Positions 27,401-43,630 are shown, counted from the stretch's first letter. The stretch is DNA of 64,000 nt from Labia minor (GCA_963082975.1 OY720350.1:12432910-12496909), one strand, 5' to 3'. Notes: generated from the sequence alone by a model not told the origin. Numbers and translations are program-made.

Positions 27401-30400
27401 GATGAATAATTATTTTTTATGCCGAAAATCTAGGGTCATCCTACGATGACCTTTTATAATTTTTTCGGTAAAATTAAAAAATGAAATTTTTAAAAATAAA
27501 TAATAAATTCGTTCATTTTACATCATAAAAATATTAAAAAAATATATTATTGATAATTCTGATGAATAATTATTTTTTATTCCGAAAATCTAGGGTCATC
27601 CTACGATGACCTTTCATAATTTTTTCGGTAAAATTAAAAAATGAAATGGTTTAAAAAAAATAATAAATTCGTTCATTTTACATCATAAAAATATTAAAAA
27701 AATATATTATTCATATTTCTAATTAAAAATTATTTTTTTATGCCGAAAACCTAGGGTCATCCTACGATGACCTTTCATAATTTTTTCGGTAAAATTAAAA
27801 AATGAAATGTTTTAAAAAAAATAATAAATTCGTTCATTTTACATCATAAAAATATTAAAAAAATATATTATTCATATTTCTAATTAAAAATTATTTTTTT
27901 ATGCCGAAAACCTAGGGTCATCCTACGATGACCTTTCATAATTTTTTCTGTAAAATTAAAAAATGAAATGTTTTAAAAAAAATAATAAATTCGTTCATTT
28001 TACATCATAAAAATATTAAAAAAATATATTATTGATATTTCTGATGAATAATTATTTTTTATGCCGAAAATCTAGGGTCATCCTACGATGACCTTTCATA
28101 ATTTTTTCGGTAAAATTAAAAAATGAAATTTTTAAAAATAAATAATAAATTCGTTCATTTTACATCCTAAAAATATTAAAAAAATATATTATTCATATTT
28201 CTAATTAAAAATTATTTTTTTATGCCGAAAACCTAGGGTCATCCTACGATGACCTTTCATAATTTTTTCTGTAAAATTAAAAAATGAAATGTTTTAAAAA
28301 AAATAATAAATTCGTTCATTTTACATCATAAAAATATTAAATAAATATATTATTCATATTTCTTACTAAAAATTATTTTTTTATGCCGAAAACCTAGGGT
28401 CATCCTACGATGACCTTTCATAATTTTTACGGTAAAATTAAAAAATGAAATTTTTAAAAATAAATAATAAATTCGTTCATTTTACATCCTAAAAATATTA
28501 AAAAAATATATTATTCATATTTCTTAGTAAAAATTATTTTTTTATGCCGAAAACCTAGGGTCATCCTACGATGACCTTTCATAATTTTTACGGTAAGATT
28601 AAAAAATGAAATGTTTTAAAAAAAATAATAAATTCGTTCATTTTACATCATAAAAATATTAAAAAAATATATTATTCATATTTATTACTAAAAATTATTT
28701 TTTTATGCCGAAAACCTAAGGTCATCCTACGATGACCTTTCATAATTTTTTCGGTAAAATTAAAAAATGAAATTTTTAAAAATAAATAATAAATTCGTTC
28801 ATTTTACATCATAAAAATATTAAAAAAATATATTATTCATATTTCTAATTAAAAATTATTTTTTTATGCCGAAAACCTAGGGTCATCCTACGATGATCTT
28901 TCATAATTTTTTCTGTAAAATTAAAAAATGAAATGTTTTAAAAAAAATAATAAATTCGTTCATTTTACATCATAAAAATATTAAAAAAATATATTATTGA
29001 TATTTCTGATGAATAATTATTTTTTATGCCGAAAATCTAGGGTCATCCTACGATGACCTTTCATAATTTTTTCGGTAAAATTAAAAAATGTTATATTTTA
29101 AAAAAAATAATAAATTCGTTAATTTTACATCATAAAAATATTAAAAAAATATATTATTCATATTTCTAATTAAAAATTATTTTTTTATGCCGAAAACCTA
29201 GGGTCATCCTACGATGACCTTTCATAATTTTTTCTGTAAAATTAAAAAATGAAATGTTTTAAAAAAAATAATAAATTCGTTCATTTTACATCATAAAAAT
29301 ATTAAAAAAATATATTATTCATATTTCTAATTAAAAATTATTTTTTTATTCCGAAAACCTAGTGTCATCCTACGATGACCTTTCATAATTTTTTCTGTAA
29401 AATTAAAAAATGAAATGTTTTAAAAAAAATAATAAATTCGTTCATTTTACATCATAAAAATATTAAAAAAATATATTATTCATATTTCTAATTAAAAATT
29501 ATTTTTTTATGCCGAAAACCTAGGGTCATCCTACGATGACCTTTCATAATTTTTTCTGTAAAATTAAAAAATGAAATGTTTTAAAAAAAATAATAAATTC
29601 GTTCATTTTACATCATAAAAATATTAAATAAATATATTATTCATATTTCTTACTAAAAATTATTTTTTTATGCCGAAAACCTAGGGTCATCCTACGATGA
29701 CCTTTCATAATTTTTACGGTAAAATTAAAAAATGAAATTTTTAAAAATAAATAATAAATTCGTTCATTTTACATCCTAAAAATATTAAAAAAATATATTA
29801 TTCATATTTCTTAGTAAAAATTATTTTTTTATGCCGAAAACCTAGGGTCATCCTACGATGACCTTTCATAATTTTTACGGTAAGATTAAAAAATGAAATG
29901 TTTTAAAAAAAATAATAAATTCGTTCATTTTACATCATAAAAATATTAAAAAAATATATTATTCATATTTATTACTAAAAATTATTTTTTTATGCCGAAA
30001 ACCTAAGGTCATCCTACGATGACCTTTCATAATTTTTTCGGTAAAATTAAAAAATGAAATTTTTAAAAATAAATAATAAATTCGGTCATTTTACATCATA
30101 AAAATATTAAAAAAATATATTATTCATATTTCTAATTAAAAATTATTTTTTTATGCCGAAAACCTAGGGTCATCCTACGATGATCTTTCATAATTTTTTC
30201 TGTAAAATTAAAAAATGAAATGTTTTAAAAAAAATAATAAATTCGTTCATTTTACATCATAAAAATATTAAAAAAATATATTATTGATATTTCTGATGAA
30301 TAATTATTTTTTATGCCGAAAATCTAGGGTCATCCTACGATGACCTTTCATAATTTTTTCGGTAAAATTAAAAAATGAAATTTTTAAAAATAAATAATAA

Positions 30401-31680
30401 ATTCGTTCATTTTACATCCTAAAAATATTAAAAAAATATATTATTCATATTTCTAATTAAAAATTATTTTTTTATGCCGAAAACCTAGGGTCATCCTACG
30501 ATGACCTTTCATAATTTTTTCTGTAAAATTAAAAAATGAAATGTTTTAAAAAAAATAATAAATTCGTTCATTTTACATCATAAAAATATTAAAAAAATAT
30601 ATTATTCATATTTCTAATTAAAAATTATTTTTTTATTCCGAAAACCTAGGGTCATCCTACGATGACCTTTCATAATTTTTTCTGTAAAATTAAAAAATGA
30701 AATGTTTTAAAAAAAATAATAAATTCGTTCATTTTACATCATAAAAATATTAAAAAAATATATTATTGATATTTCTGATGAATAATTATTTTTTATGCCG
30801 AAAATCTAGGGTCATCCTACGATGACCTTTCATAATTTTTTCGGTAAAATTAAAAATGAAATTTTTAAAAATAAATAATAAATTCGTTCATTTTACATCC
30901 TAAAAATATTAAAAAAATATATTATTCATATTTCTAATAAAAAATTATTTTTTTATGCCGAAAACCTAGGGTCATCCTACGATGACCTTTCATAATTTTT
31001 TCTGTAAAATTAAAAAATGAAATGTTTTAAAAAAAATAATAAATTCGTTCATTTTACATCATAAAAATATTAAATAAATATATTATTCATATTTCTTACT
31101 AAAAATTATTTTTTTATGCCGAAAACCTAGGGTCATCCTACGATGACCTTTCATAATTTTTACGGTAAAATTAAAAAATGAAATTTTTAAAAATAAATAA
31201 TAAATTCGTTCATTTTACATCCTAAAAATATTAAAAAAATATATTATTCATATTTCTTAGTAAAAATTATTTTTTTATGCCGAAAACCTAGGGTCATCCT
31301 ACGATGACCTTTCATAATTTTTACGGTAAGATTAAAAAATGAAATGTTTTAAAAAAAATAATAAATTCGTTCATTTTACATCATAAAAATATTAAAAAAA
31401 TATATTATTCATATTTATTACTAAAAATTATTTTTTTATGCCGAAAACCTAAGGTCATCCTACGATGACCTTTCATAATTTTTTCGGTAAAATTAAAAAA
31501 TGAAATTTTTAAAAATAAATAATAAATTCGTTCATTTTACATCATAAAAATATTAAAAAAATATATTATTCATATTTCTAATTAAAAATTATTTTTTTAT
31601 GCCGAAAACCTAGGGTCATCCTACGATGATCTTTCATAATTTTTTCTGTAAAATTAAAAAATGAAATGTTTTAAAAAAAA
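24415..31680. repeat. Segmental duplication S4, copy 1 (offset 9,966 bp)
   Basis: Repeated at about 34381-41647. Shared private markers at exactly +9,966 include ATAAATATTA (25087 and 35053), AAATTAAATG (26841 and 36807), TGATAATTCTG (27551 and 37517), TGTTATATTTT (29091 and 39057) and TTCGGTCATT (30081 and 40047). The offset becomes 9,967 after an A-run that is one base shorter near 30856. The segment partly overlaps S1 copy 2, so duplications are layered. Confidence 0.85.
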
Positions 31681-33340
31681 TAATAAATTCGTTCATTTTA
31701 CATCATAAAAATATTAAAAAAATATATTATTCATATTTCTAATTAAAAATTATTTTTTTATTCCGAAAACCTAGTGTCATCCTACGATGACCTTTCATAA
31801 TTTTTTCTGTAAAATTAAAAAATGAAATGTTTTAAAAAAAATAATAAATTCGTTCATTTTACATCATAAAAATATTAAAAAAATATATTATTCATATTTC
31901 TAATTAAAAATTATTTTTTTATGCCGAAAACCTAGGGTCATCCTACGATGACCTTTCATAATTTTTTCTGTAAAATTAAAAAATGAAATGTTTTAAAAAA
32001 AATAATAAATTCGTTCATTTTACATCATAAAAATATTAAATAAATATATTATTCATATTTCTTACTAAAAATTATTTTTTTATGCCGAAAACCTAGGGTC
32101 ATCCTACGATGACCTTTCATAATTTTTACGGTAAAATTAAAAAATGAAATTTTTAAAAATAAATAATAAATTCGTTCATTTTACATCCTAAAAATATTAA
32201 AAAAATATATTATTCATATTTCTTAGTAAAAATTATTTTTTTATGCCGAAAACCTAGGGTCATCCTACGATGACCTTTCATAATTTTTACGGTAAGATTA
32301 AAAAATGAAATGTTTTAAAAAAAATAATAAATTCGTTCATTTTACATCATAAAAATATTAAAAAAATATATTATTCATATTTATTACTAAAAATTATTTT
32401 TTTATGCCGAAAACCTAAGGTCATCCTACGATGACCTTTCATAATTTTTTCGGTAAAATTAAAAAATGAAATTTTTAAAAATAAATAATAAATTCGGTCA
32501 TTTTACATCATAAAAATATTAAAAAAATATATTATTCATATTTCTAATTAAAAATTATTTTTTTATGCCGAAAACCTAGGGTCATCCTACGATGATCTTT
32601 CATAATTTTTTCTGTAAAATTAAAAAATGAAATGTTTTAAAAAAAATAATAAATTCGTTCATTTTACATCATAAAAATATTAAAAAAATATATTATTGAT
32701 ATTTCTGATGAATAATTATTTTTTATGCCGAAAATCTAGGGTCATCCTACGATGACCTTTCATAATTTTTTCGGTAAAATTAAAAAATGAAATTTTTAAA
32801 AATAAATAATAAATTCGTTCATTTTACATCCTAAAAATATTAAAAAAATATATTATTCATATTTCTAATTAAAAATTATTTTTTTATGCCGAAAACCTAG
32901 GGTCATCCTACGATGACCTTTCATAATTTTTTCTGTAAAATTAAAAAATGAAATGTTTTAAAAAAAATAATAAATTCGTTCATTTTACATCATAAAAATA
33001 TTAAAAAAATATATTATTCATATTTCTAATTAAAAATTATTTTTTTATTCCGAAAACCTAGGGTCATCCTACGATGACCTTTCATAATTTTTTCTGTAAA
33101 ATTAAAAAATGAAATGTTTTAAAAAAAATAATAAATTCGTTCATTTTACATCATAAAAATATTAAAAAAATATATTATTGATATTTCTGATGAATAATTA
33201 TTTTTTATGCCGAAAATCTAGGGTCATCCTACGATGACCTTTCATAATTTTTTCGGTAAAATTAAAAAATGAAATTTTTAAAAATAAATAATAAATTCGT
33301 TCATTTTACATCCTAAAAATATTAAAAAAATATATTATTC
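31681..33340. repeat. 1.7-kb duplicated block S5, copy 1
   Basis: About 10 monomers repeated at about 41969-43630 with an offset of 10,288-10,289 bp. Markers are ATTCCG with CCTAGTGTC (31760 and 42048), CGGTCAT (32492 and 42781) and GATGATCTT (32591 and 42880). The one-base change in offset comes from an extra A in an A-run near 42110. Confidence 0.75.
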
Positions 33341-34380
33341 ATATTTCTAATAAAAAATTATTTTTTTATGCCGAAAACCTAGGGTCATCCTACGATGACC
33401 TTTCATAATTTTTTCTGTAAAATTAAAAAATGAAATGTTTTAAAAAAAATAATAAATTCGTTCATTTTACATCATAAAAATATTAAATAAATATATTATT
33501 CATATTTCTTACTAAAAATTATTTTTTTATGCCGAAAACCTAGGGTCATCCTACGATGACCTTTCATAATTTTTACGGTAAAATTAAAAAATGAAATTTT
33601 TAAAAATAAATAATAAATTCGTTCATTTTACATCCTAAAAATATTAAAAAAATATATTATTCATATTTCTTAGTAAAAATTATTTTTTTATGCCGAAAAC
33701 CTAGGGTCATCCTACGATGACCTTTCATAATTTTTACGGTAAGATTAAAAAATGAAATGTTTTAAAAAAAATAATAAATTCGTTCATTTTACATCATAAA
33801 AATATTAAAAAAATATATTATTCATATTTATTACTAAAAATTATTTTTTTATGCCGAAAACCTAAGGTCATCCTACGATGACCTTTCATAATTTTTTCGG
33901 TAAAATTAAAAAATGAAATTTTTAAAAATAAATAATAAATTCGTTCATTTTACATCATAAAAATATTAAAAAAATATATTATTCATATTTCTAATTAAAA
34001 ATTATTTTTTTATGCCGAAAACCTAGGGTCATCCTACGATGATCTTTCATAATTTTTTCTGTAAAATTAAAAAATGAAATGTTTTAAAAAAAATAATAAA
34101 TTCGTTCATTTTACATCATAAAAATATTAAAAAAATATATTATTGATATTTCTGATGAATAATTATTTTTTATGCCGAAAATCTAGGGTCATCCTACGAT
34201 GACCTTTCATAATTTTTTCGGTAAAATTAAAAAATGTTATATATTAAAAAAAATAATAAATTCGTTAATTTTACATCATAAAAATATTAAAAAAATATAT
34301 TATTCATATTTCTAATTAAAAATTATTTTTTTATGCCGAAAACCTAGGGTCATCCTACGATGACCTTTCATAATTTTTTC

Positions 34381-37300
34381 TGTAAAATTAAAAAATGAAA
34401 TGTTTTAAAAAAAATAATAAATTCGTTCATTTTACATCATAAAAATATTAAAAAAATATATTATTCATATTTCTAATTAAAAATTATTTTTTTATGCCGA
34501 AAACCTAGGGTCATCCTACGATGACCTTTCATAATTTTTTCTGTAAAATTAAAAAATGAAATGTTTTAAAAAAAATAATAAATTCGTTCATTTTACATCA
34601 TAAAAATATTAAAAAAATATATTATTCATATTTCTAATTAAAAATTATTTTTTTATTCCGAAAACCTAGTGTCATCCTACGATGACCTTTCATAATTTTT
34701 TCTGTAAAATTAAAAAATGAAATGTTTTAAAAAAAATAATAAATTCGTTCATTTTACATCATAAAAATATTAAAAAAATATATTATTCATATTTCTAATT
34801 AAAAATTATTTTTTATGCCGAAAATCTAGGGTCATCCTACGATGACCTTTCATAATTTTTTCGGTAAAATTAAAAAATGAAATGTTTTAAAAAAAATAAT
34901 AAATTCGTTCATTTTACATCATAAAAATATTAAAAAAATATATTATTCATATTTCTTAGTAAAAATTATTTTTTTATGCCGAAAACCTAGGGTCATCCTA
35001 CGATGACCTTTCATAATTTTTACGGTAAAATTAAAAAATGAAATTTTTAAAAATAAATATTAAATTCGTTCATTTTACATCCTAAAAATATTAAAAAAAT
35101 ATATTATTCATATTTCTTAGTAAAAATTATTTTTTTATGCCGAAAACCTAGGGTCATCCTACGATGACCTTTCATAATTTTTACGGTAAGATTAAAAAAT
35201 GAAATGTTTTAAAAAAAATAATAAATTCGTTCATTTTACATCATAAAAATATTAAAAAAATATATTATTCATATTTATTACTAAAAATTATTTTTTTATG
35301 CCAAAAACCTAAGGTCATCCTACGATGACCTTTCATAATTTTTTCGGTAAAATTAAAAAATGAAATGTTTTAAAAAAAATAATAAATTCGTTCATTTTAC
35401 ATCATAAAAATATTAAAAAAATATATTATTGATATTTCTGATGAATAATTATTTTTTATGCCGAAAACCTAGGGTCATCCTACGATGACCTTTCATAATT
35501 TTTACGGTAAAATTAAAAAATGAAATTTTTAAAAATAAATAATAAATTCGTTCATTTTACATCCTAAAAATATTAAAAAAATATATTATTCATATTTCTT
35601 AGTAAAAATTATTTTTTTATGCCGAAAACCTAGGGTCATCCTACGATGACCTTTCATAATTTTTTCGGTAAAATTAAAAAATGAAATGTTTTAAAAAAAA
35701 TAATAAATTCGTTCATTTTACATCATAAAAATATTAAAAAAATATATTATTCATATTTCTAATTAAAAATTATTTTTTTATGCCGAAACCTAGGGTCATC
35801 CTACGATGACCTTTCATAATTTTTACGGTAAAATTAAAAAATGAAATTTTTAAAAATAAATAATAAATTCGTTCATTGTACATCATAAAAATATTAAAAA
35901 AATATATTATTCATATTTCTAATTAAAAATTATTTTTTTATGCCGAAAACCTAGGGTCATCCTACGATGACCTTTCATAATTTTTTCTGTAAAATTAAAA
36001 AATGAAATGTTTTAAAAAAAATAATAAATTCGTTCATTTTACATCATAAAAATATTAAAAAAATATATTATTGATATTTCTGATGAATAATTATTTTTTT
36101 ATGCCAAAAACCTAAGGTCATCCTACGATGACCTTTCATAATTTTTTCGGTAAAATTAAAAAATGAAATGTTTTAAAAAAAATAATAAATTCGTTCATTT
36201 TACATCATAAAAATATTAAAAAAATATATTATTGATATTTCTGATGAATAATTATTTTTTATGCCGAAAACCTAGGGTCATCCTACGATGACCTTTCATA
36301 ATTTTTACGGTAAAATTAAAAAATGAAATTTTTAAAAATAAATAATAAATTCGTTCATTTTACATCCTAAAAATATTAAAAAAATATATTATTCATATTT
36401 CTTAGTAAAAATTATTTTTTTATGCCGAAAACCTAGGGTCATCCTACGATGACCTTTCATAATTTTTACGGTAAGATTAAAAAATGAAATGTTTTAAAAA
36501 AAATAAAAAAATCGTTCATTTTACATCATAAAAATATTAAAAAAATATATTATTCATATTTATTACTAAAAATTATTTTTTTATGCCGAAAACCTAAGGT
36601 CATCCTACGATGACCTTTCATAATTTTTTCGGTAAAATTAAAAAATGAAATTTTTAAAAATAAATAATAAATTCGTTCATTGTACATCATAAAAATATTA
36701 AAAAAATATATTATTCATATTTCTAATTAAAAATTATTTTTTTATGCCGAAAACCTAGGGTCATCCTACGATGACCTTTCATAATTTTTTCTGTAAAATT
36801 AAAAAATTAAATGTTTTAAAAAAAATAATAAATTCGTTCATTTTACATCATAAAAATATTAAAAAAATATATTATTGATATTTCTGATGAATAATTATTT
36901 TTTATGCCGAAAATCTAGGGTCATCCTACGATGACCTTTCATAATTTTTTCTGTAAAATTAAAAAATGAAATGTTTTAAAAAAAATAATAAATTCGTTCA
37001 TTTTACATCATAAAAATATTAAAAAAATATAGTATTGATATTTCTGATGAATAATTATTTTTTATGCCGAAAATCTAGGGTCATCCTACGATGACCTTTC
37101 ATAATTTTTTCGGTAAAATTAAAAAATGAAATTTTTAAAAATAAATAATAAATTCGTTCATTTTACATCATAAAAATATTAAAAAAATATATTATTCATA
37201 TTTCTAATTAAAAATTATTTTTTTATGCCGAAAACCTAGGGTCATCCTACGATGACCTTTCATAATTTTTTCTGTAAAATTAAAAAATGAAATGTTTTAA

Positions 37301-40300
37301 AAAAAATAATAAATTCGTTCATTTTACATCATAAAAATATTAAAAAAATATATTATTGATATTTCTGATGAATAATTATTTTTTATGCCGAAAATCTAGG
37401 GTCATCCTACGATGACCTTTTATAATTTTTTCGGTAAAATTAAAAAATGAAATTTTTAAAAATAAATAATAAATTCGTTCATTTTACATCATAAAAATAT
37501 TAAAAAAATATATTATTGATAATTCTGATGAATAATTATTTTTTATTCCGAAAATCTAGGGTCATCCTACGATGACCTTTCATAATTTTTTCGGTAAAAT
37601 TAAAAAATGAAATGGTTTAAAAAAAATAATAAATTCGTTCATTTTACATCATAAAAATATTAAAAAAATATATTATTCATATTTCTAATTAAAAATTATT
37701 TTTTTATGCCGAAAACCTAGGGTCATCCTACGATGACCTTTCATAATTTTTTCGGTAAAATTAAAAAATGAAATGTTTTAAAAAAAATAATAAATTCGTT
37801 CATTTTACATCATAAAAATATTAAAAAAATATATTATTCATATTTCTAATTAAAAATTATTTTTTTATGCCGAAAACCTAGGGTCATCCTACGATGACCT
37901 TTCATAATTTTTTCTGTAAAATTAAAAAATGAAATGTTTTAAAAAAAATAATAAATTCGTTCATTTTACATCATAAAAATATTAAAAAAATATATTATTG
38001 ATATTTCTGATGAATAATTATTTTTTATGCCGAAAATCTAGGGTCATCCTACGATGACCTTTCATAATTTTTTCGGTAAAATTAAAAAATGAAATTTTTA
38101 AAAATAAATAATAAATTCGTTCATTTTACATCCTAAAAATATTAAAAAAATATATTATTCATATTTCTAATTAAAAATTATTTTTTTATGCCGAAAACCT
38201 AGGGTCATCCTACGATGACCTTTCATAATTTTTTCTGTAAAATTAAAAAATGAAATGTTTTAAAAAAAATAATAAATTCGTTCATTTTACATCATAAAAA
38301 TATTAAATAAATATATTATTCATATTTCTTACTAAAAATTATTTTTTTATGCCGAAAACCTAGGGTCATCCTACGATGACCTTTCATAATTTTTACGGTA
38401 AAATTAAAAAATGAAATTTTTAAAAATAAATAATAAATTCGTTCATTTTACATCCTAAAAATATTAAAAAAATATATTATTCATATTTCTTAGTAAAAAT
38501 TATTTTTTTATGCCGAAAACCTAGGGTCATCCTACGATGACCTTTCATAATTTTTACGGTAAGATTAAAAAATGAAATGTTTTAAAAAAAATAATAAATT
38601 CGTTCATTTTACATCATAAAAATATTAAAAAAATATATTATTCATATTTATTACTAAAAATTATTTTTTTATGCCGAAAACCTAAGGTCATCCTACGATG
38701 ACCTTTCATAATTTTTTCGGTAAAATTAAAAAATGAAATTTTTAAAAATAAATAATAAATTCGTTCATTTTACATCATAAAAATATTAAAAAAATATATT
38801 ATTCATATTTCTAATTAAAAATTATTTTTTTATGCCGAAAACCTAGGGTCATCCTACGATGATCTTTCATAATTTTTTCTGTAAAATTAAAAAATGAAAT
38901 GTTTTAAAAAAAATAATAAATTCGTTCATTTTACATCATAAAAATATTAAAAAAATATATTATTGATATTTCTGATGAATAATTATTTTTTATGCCGAAA
39001 ATCTAGGGTCATCCTACGATGACCTTTCATAATTTTTTCGGTAAAATTAAAAAATGTTATATTTTAAAAAAAATAATAAATTCGTTAATTTTACATCATA
39101 AAAATATTAAAAAAATATATTATTCATATTTCTAATTAAAAATTATTTTTTTATGCCGAAAACCTAGGGTCATCCTACGATGACCTTTCATAATTTTTTC
39201 TGTAAAATTAAAAAATGAAATGTTTTAAAAAAAATAATAAATTCGTTCATTTTACATCATAAAAATATTAAAAAAATATATTATTCATATTTCTAATTAA
39301 AAATTATTTTTTTATTCCGAAAACCTAGTGTCATCCTACGATGACCTTTCATAATTTTTTCTGTAAAATTAAAAAATGAAATGTTTTAAAAAAAATAATA
39401 AATTCGTTCATTTTACATCATAAAAATATTAAAAAAATATATTATTCATATTTCTAATTAAAAATTATTTTTTTATGCCGAAAACCTAGGGTCATCCTAC
39501 GATGACCTTTCATAATTTTTTCTGTAAAATTAAAAAATGAAATGTTTTAAAAAAAATAATAAATTCGTTCATTTTACATCATAAAAATATTAAATAAATA
39601 TATTATTCATATTTCTTACTAAAAATTATTTTTTTATGCCGAAAACCTAGGGTCATCCTACGATGACCTTTCATAATTTTTACGGTAAAATTAAAAAATG
39701 AAATTTTTAAAAATAAATAATAAATTCGTTCATTTTACATCCTAAAAATATTAAAAAAATATATTATTCATATTTCTTAGTAAAAATTATTTTTTTATGC
39801 CGAAAACCTAGGGTCATCCTACGATGACCTTTCATAATTTTTACGGTAAGATTAAAAAATGAAATGTTTTAAAAAAAATAATAAATTCGTTCATTTTACA
39901 TCATAAAAATATTAAAAAAATATATTATTCATATTTATTACTAAAAATTATTTTTTTATGCCGAAAACCTAAGGTCATCCTACGATGACCTTTCATAATT
40001 TTTTCGGTAAAATTAAAAAATGAAATTTTTAAAAATAAATAATAAATTCGGTCATTTTACATCATAAAAATATTAAAAAAATATATTATTCATATTTCTA
40101 ATTAAAAATTATTTTTTTATGCCGAAAACCTAGGGTCATCCTACGATGATCTTTCATAATTTTTTCTGTAAAATTAAAAAATGAAATGTTTTAAAAAAAA
40201 TAATAAATTCGTTCATTTTACATCATAAAAATATTAAAAAAATATATTATTGATATTTCTGATGAATAATTATTTTTTATGCCGAAAATCTAGGGTCATC

Positions 40301-41647
40301 CTACGATGACCTTTCATAATTTTTTCGGTAAAATTAAAAAATGAAATTTTTAAAAATAAATAATAAATTCGTTCATTTTACATCCTAAAAATATTAAAAA
40401 AATATATTATTCATATTTCTAATTAAAAATTATTTTTTTATGCCGAAAACCTAGGGTCATCCTACGATGACCTTTCATAATTTTTTCTGTAAAATTAAAA
40501 AATGAAATGTTTTAAAAAAAATAATAAATTCGTTCATTTTACATCATAAAAATATTAAAAAAATATATTATTCATATTTCTAATTAAAAATTATTTTTTT
40601 ATTCCGAAAACCTAGGGTCATCCTACGATGACCTTTCATAATTTTTTCTGTAAAATTAAAAAATGAAATGTTTTAAAAAAAATAATAAATTCGTTCATTT
40701 TACATCATAAAAATATTAAAAAAATATATTATTGATATTTCTGATGAATAATTATTTTTTATGCCGAAAATCTAGGGTCATCCTACGATGACCTTTCATA
40801 ATTTTTTCGGTAAAATTAAAAAATGAAATTTTTAAAAATAAATAATAAATTCGTTCATTTTACATCCTAAAAATATTAAAAAAATATATTATTCATATTT
40901 CTAATTAAAAATTATTTTTTTATGCCGAAAACCTAGGGTCATCCTACGATGACCTTTCATAATTTTTTCTGTAAAATTAAAAAATGAAATGTTTTAAAAA
41001 AAATAATAAATTCGTTCATTTTACATCATAAAAATATTAAATAAATATATTATTCATATTTCTTACTAAAAATTATTTTTTTATGCCGAAAACCTAGGGT
41101 CATCCTACGATGACCTTTCATAATTTTTACGGTAAAATTAAAAAATGAAATTTTTAAAAATAAATAATAAATTCGTTCATTTTACATCCTAAAAATATTA
41201 AAAAAATATATTATTCATATTTCTTAGTAAAAATTATTTTTTTATGCCGAAAACCTAGGGTCATCCTACGATGACCTTTCATAATTTTTACGGTAAGATT
41301 AAAAAATGAAATGTTTTAAAAAAAATAATAAATTCGTTCATTTTACATCATAAAAATATTAAAAAAATATATTATTCATATTTATTACTAAAAATTATTT
41401 TTTTATGCCGAAAACCTAAGGTCATCCTACGATGACCTTTCATAATTTTTTCGGTAAAATTAAAAAATGAAATTTTTAAAAATAAATAATAAATTCGTTC
41501 ATTTTACATCATAAAAATATTAAAAAAATATATTATTCATATTTCTAATTAAAAATTATTTTTTTATGCCGAAAACCTAGGGTCATCCTACGATGATCTT
41601 TCATAATTTTTTCTGTAAAATTAAAAAATGAAATGTTTTAAAAAAAA
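34381..41647. repeat. Segmental duplication S4, copy 2
   Basis: Second copy of about 24415-31680. The left edge lies just after a TGTTATATATT monomer (34237) that has no counterpart at the first copy. The right edge is followed by type B plus TGTTATATATT (41791), whereas copy 1 continues with ATTCCG and CCTAGTGTC. Boundaries fall within monomers. Confidence 0.85.
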
Positions 41648-41968
41648 TAATAAATTCGTTCATTTTACATCATAAAAATATTAAAAAAATATATTATTGA
41701 TATTTCTGATGAATAATTATTTTTTATGCCGAAAATCTAGGGTCATCCTACGATGACCTTTCATAATTTTTTCGGTAAAATTAAAAAATGTTATATATTA
41801 AAAAAAATAATAAATTCGTTAATTTTACATCATAAAAATATTAAAAAAATATATTATTCATATTTCTAATTAAAAATTATTTTTTTATGCCGAAAACCTA
41901 GGGTCATCCTACGATGACCTTTCATAATTTTTTCTGTAAAATTAAAAAATGAAATGTTTTAAAAAAAA

Positions 41969-43630
41969 TAATAAATTCGTTCATTTTACATCATAAAAAT
42001 ATTAAAAAAATATATTATTCATATTTCTAATTAAAAATTATTTTTTTATTCCGAAAACCTAGTGTCATCCTACGATGACCTTTCATAATTTTTTCTGTAA
42101 AATTAAAAAAATGAAATGTTTTAAAAAAAATAATAAATTCGTTCATTTTACATCATAAAAATATTAAAAAAATATATTATTCATATTTCTAATTAAAAAT
42201 TATTTTTTTATGCCGAAAACCTAGGGTCATCCTACGATGACCTTTCATAATTTTTTCTGTAAAATTAAAAAATGAAATGTTTTAAAAAAAATAATAAATT
42301 CGTTCATTTTACATCATAAAAATATTAAATAAATATATTATTCATATTTCTTACTAAAAATTATTTTTTTATGCCGAAAACCTAGGGTCATCCTACGATG
42401 ACCTTTCATAATTTTTACGGTAAAATTAAAAAATGAAATTTTTAAAAATAAATAATAAATTCGTTCATTTTACATCCTAAAAATATTAAAAAAATATATT
42501 ATTCATATTTCTTAGTAAAAATTATTTTTTTATGCCGAAAACCTAGGGTCATCCTACGATGACCTTTCATAATTTTTACGGTAAGATTAAAAAATGAAAT
42601 GTTTTAAAAAAAATAATAAATTCGTTCATTTTACATCATAAAAATATTAAAAAAATATATTATTCATATTTATTACTAAAAATTATTTTTTTATGCCGAA
42701 AACCTAAGGTCATCCTACGATGACCTTTCATAATTTTTTCGGTAAAATTAAAAAATGAAATTTTTAAAAATAAATAATAAATTCGGTCATTTTACATCAT
42801 AAAAATATTAAAAAAATATATTATTCATATTTCTAATTAAAAATTATTTTTTTATGCCGAAAACCTAGGGTCATCCTACGATGATCTTTCATAATTTTTT
42901 CTGTAAAATTAAAAAATGAAATGTTTTAAAAAAAATAATAAATTCGTTCATTTTACATCATAAAAATATTAAAAAAATATATTATTGATATTTCTGATGA
43001 ATAATTATTTTTTATGCCGAAAATCTAGGGTCATCCTACGATGACCTTTCATAATTTTTTCGGTAAAATTAAAAAATGAAATTTTTAAAAATAAATAATA
43101 AATTCGTTGATTTTACATCCTAAAAATATTAAAAAAATATATTATTCATATTTCTAATTAAAAATTATTTTTTTATGCCGAAAACCTAGGGTCATCCTAC
43201 GATGACCTTTCATAATTTTTTCTGTAAAATTAAAAAATGAAATGTTTTAAAAAAAATAATAAATTCGTTCATTTTACATCATAAAAATATTAAAAAAATA
43301 TATTATTCATATTTCTAATTAAAAATTATTTTTTTATTCCGAAAACCTAGGGTCATCCTACGATGACCTTTCATAATTTTTTCTGTAAAATTAAAAAATG
43401 AAATGTTTTAAAAAAAATAATAAATTCGTTCATTTTACATCATAAAAATATTAAAAAAATATATTATTGATATTTCTGATGAATAATTATTTTTTATGCC
43501 GAAAATCTAGGGTCATCCTACGATGACCTTTCATAATTTTTTCGGTAAAATTAAAAAATGAAATTTTTAAAAATAAATAATAAATTCGTTCATTTTACAT
43601 CCTAAAAATATTAAAAAAATATATTATTCA
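41969..43630. repeat. 1.7-kb duplicated block S5, copy 2
   Basis: Second copy of about 31681-33340. The two part company near 33351 and 43641 (CTAATAAAAAATT against CTAATTAAAAATT). At 43733 a private AAAAACAATAAT begins the transition toward the S3 copy at 44.0 kb. Confidence 0.7.
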
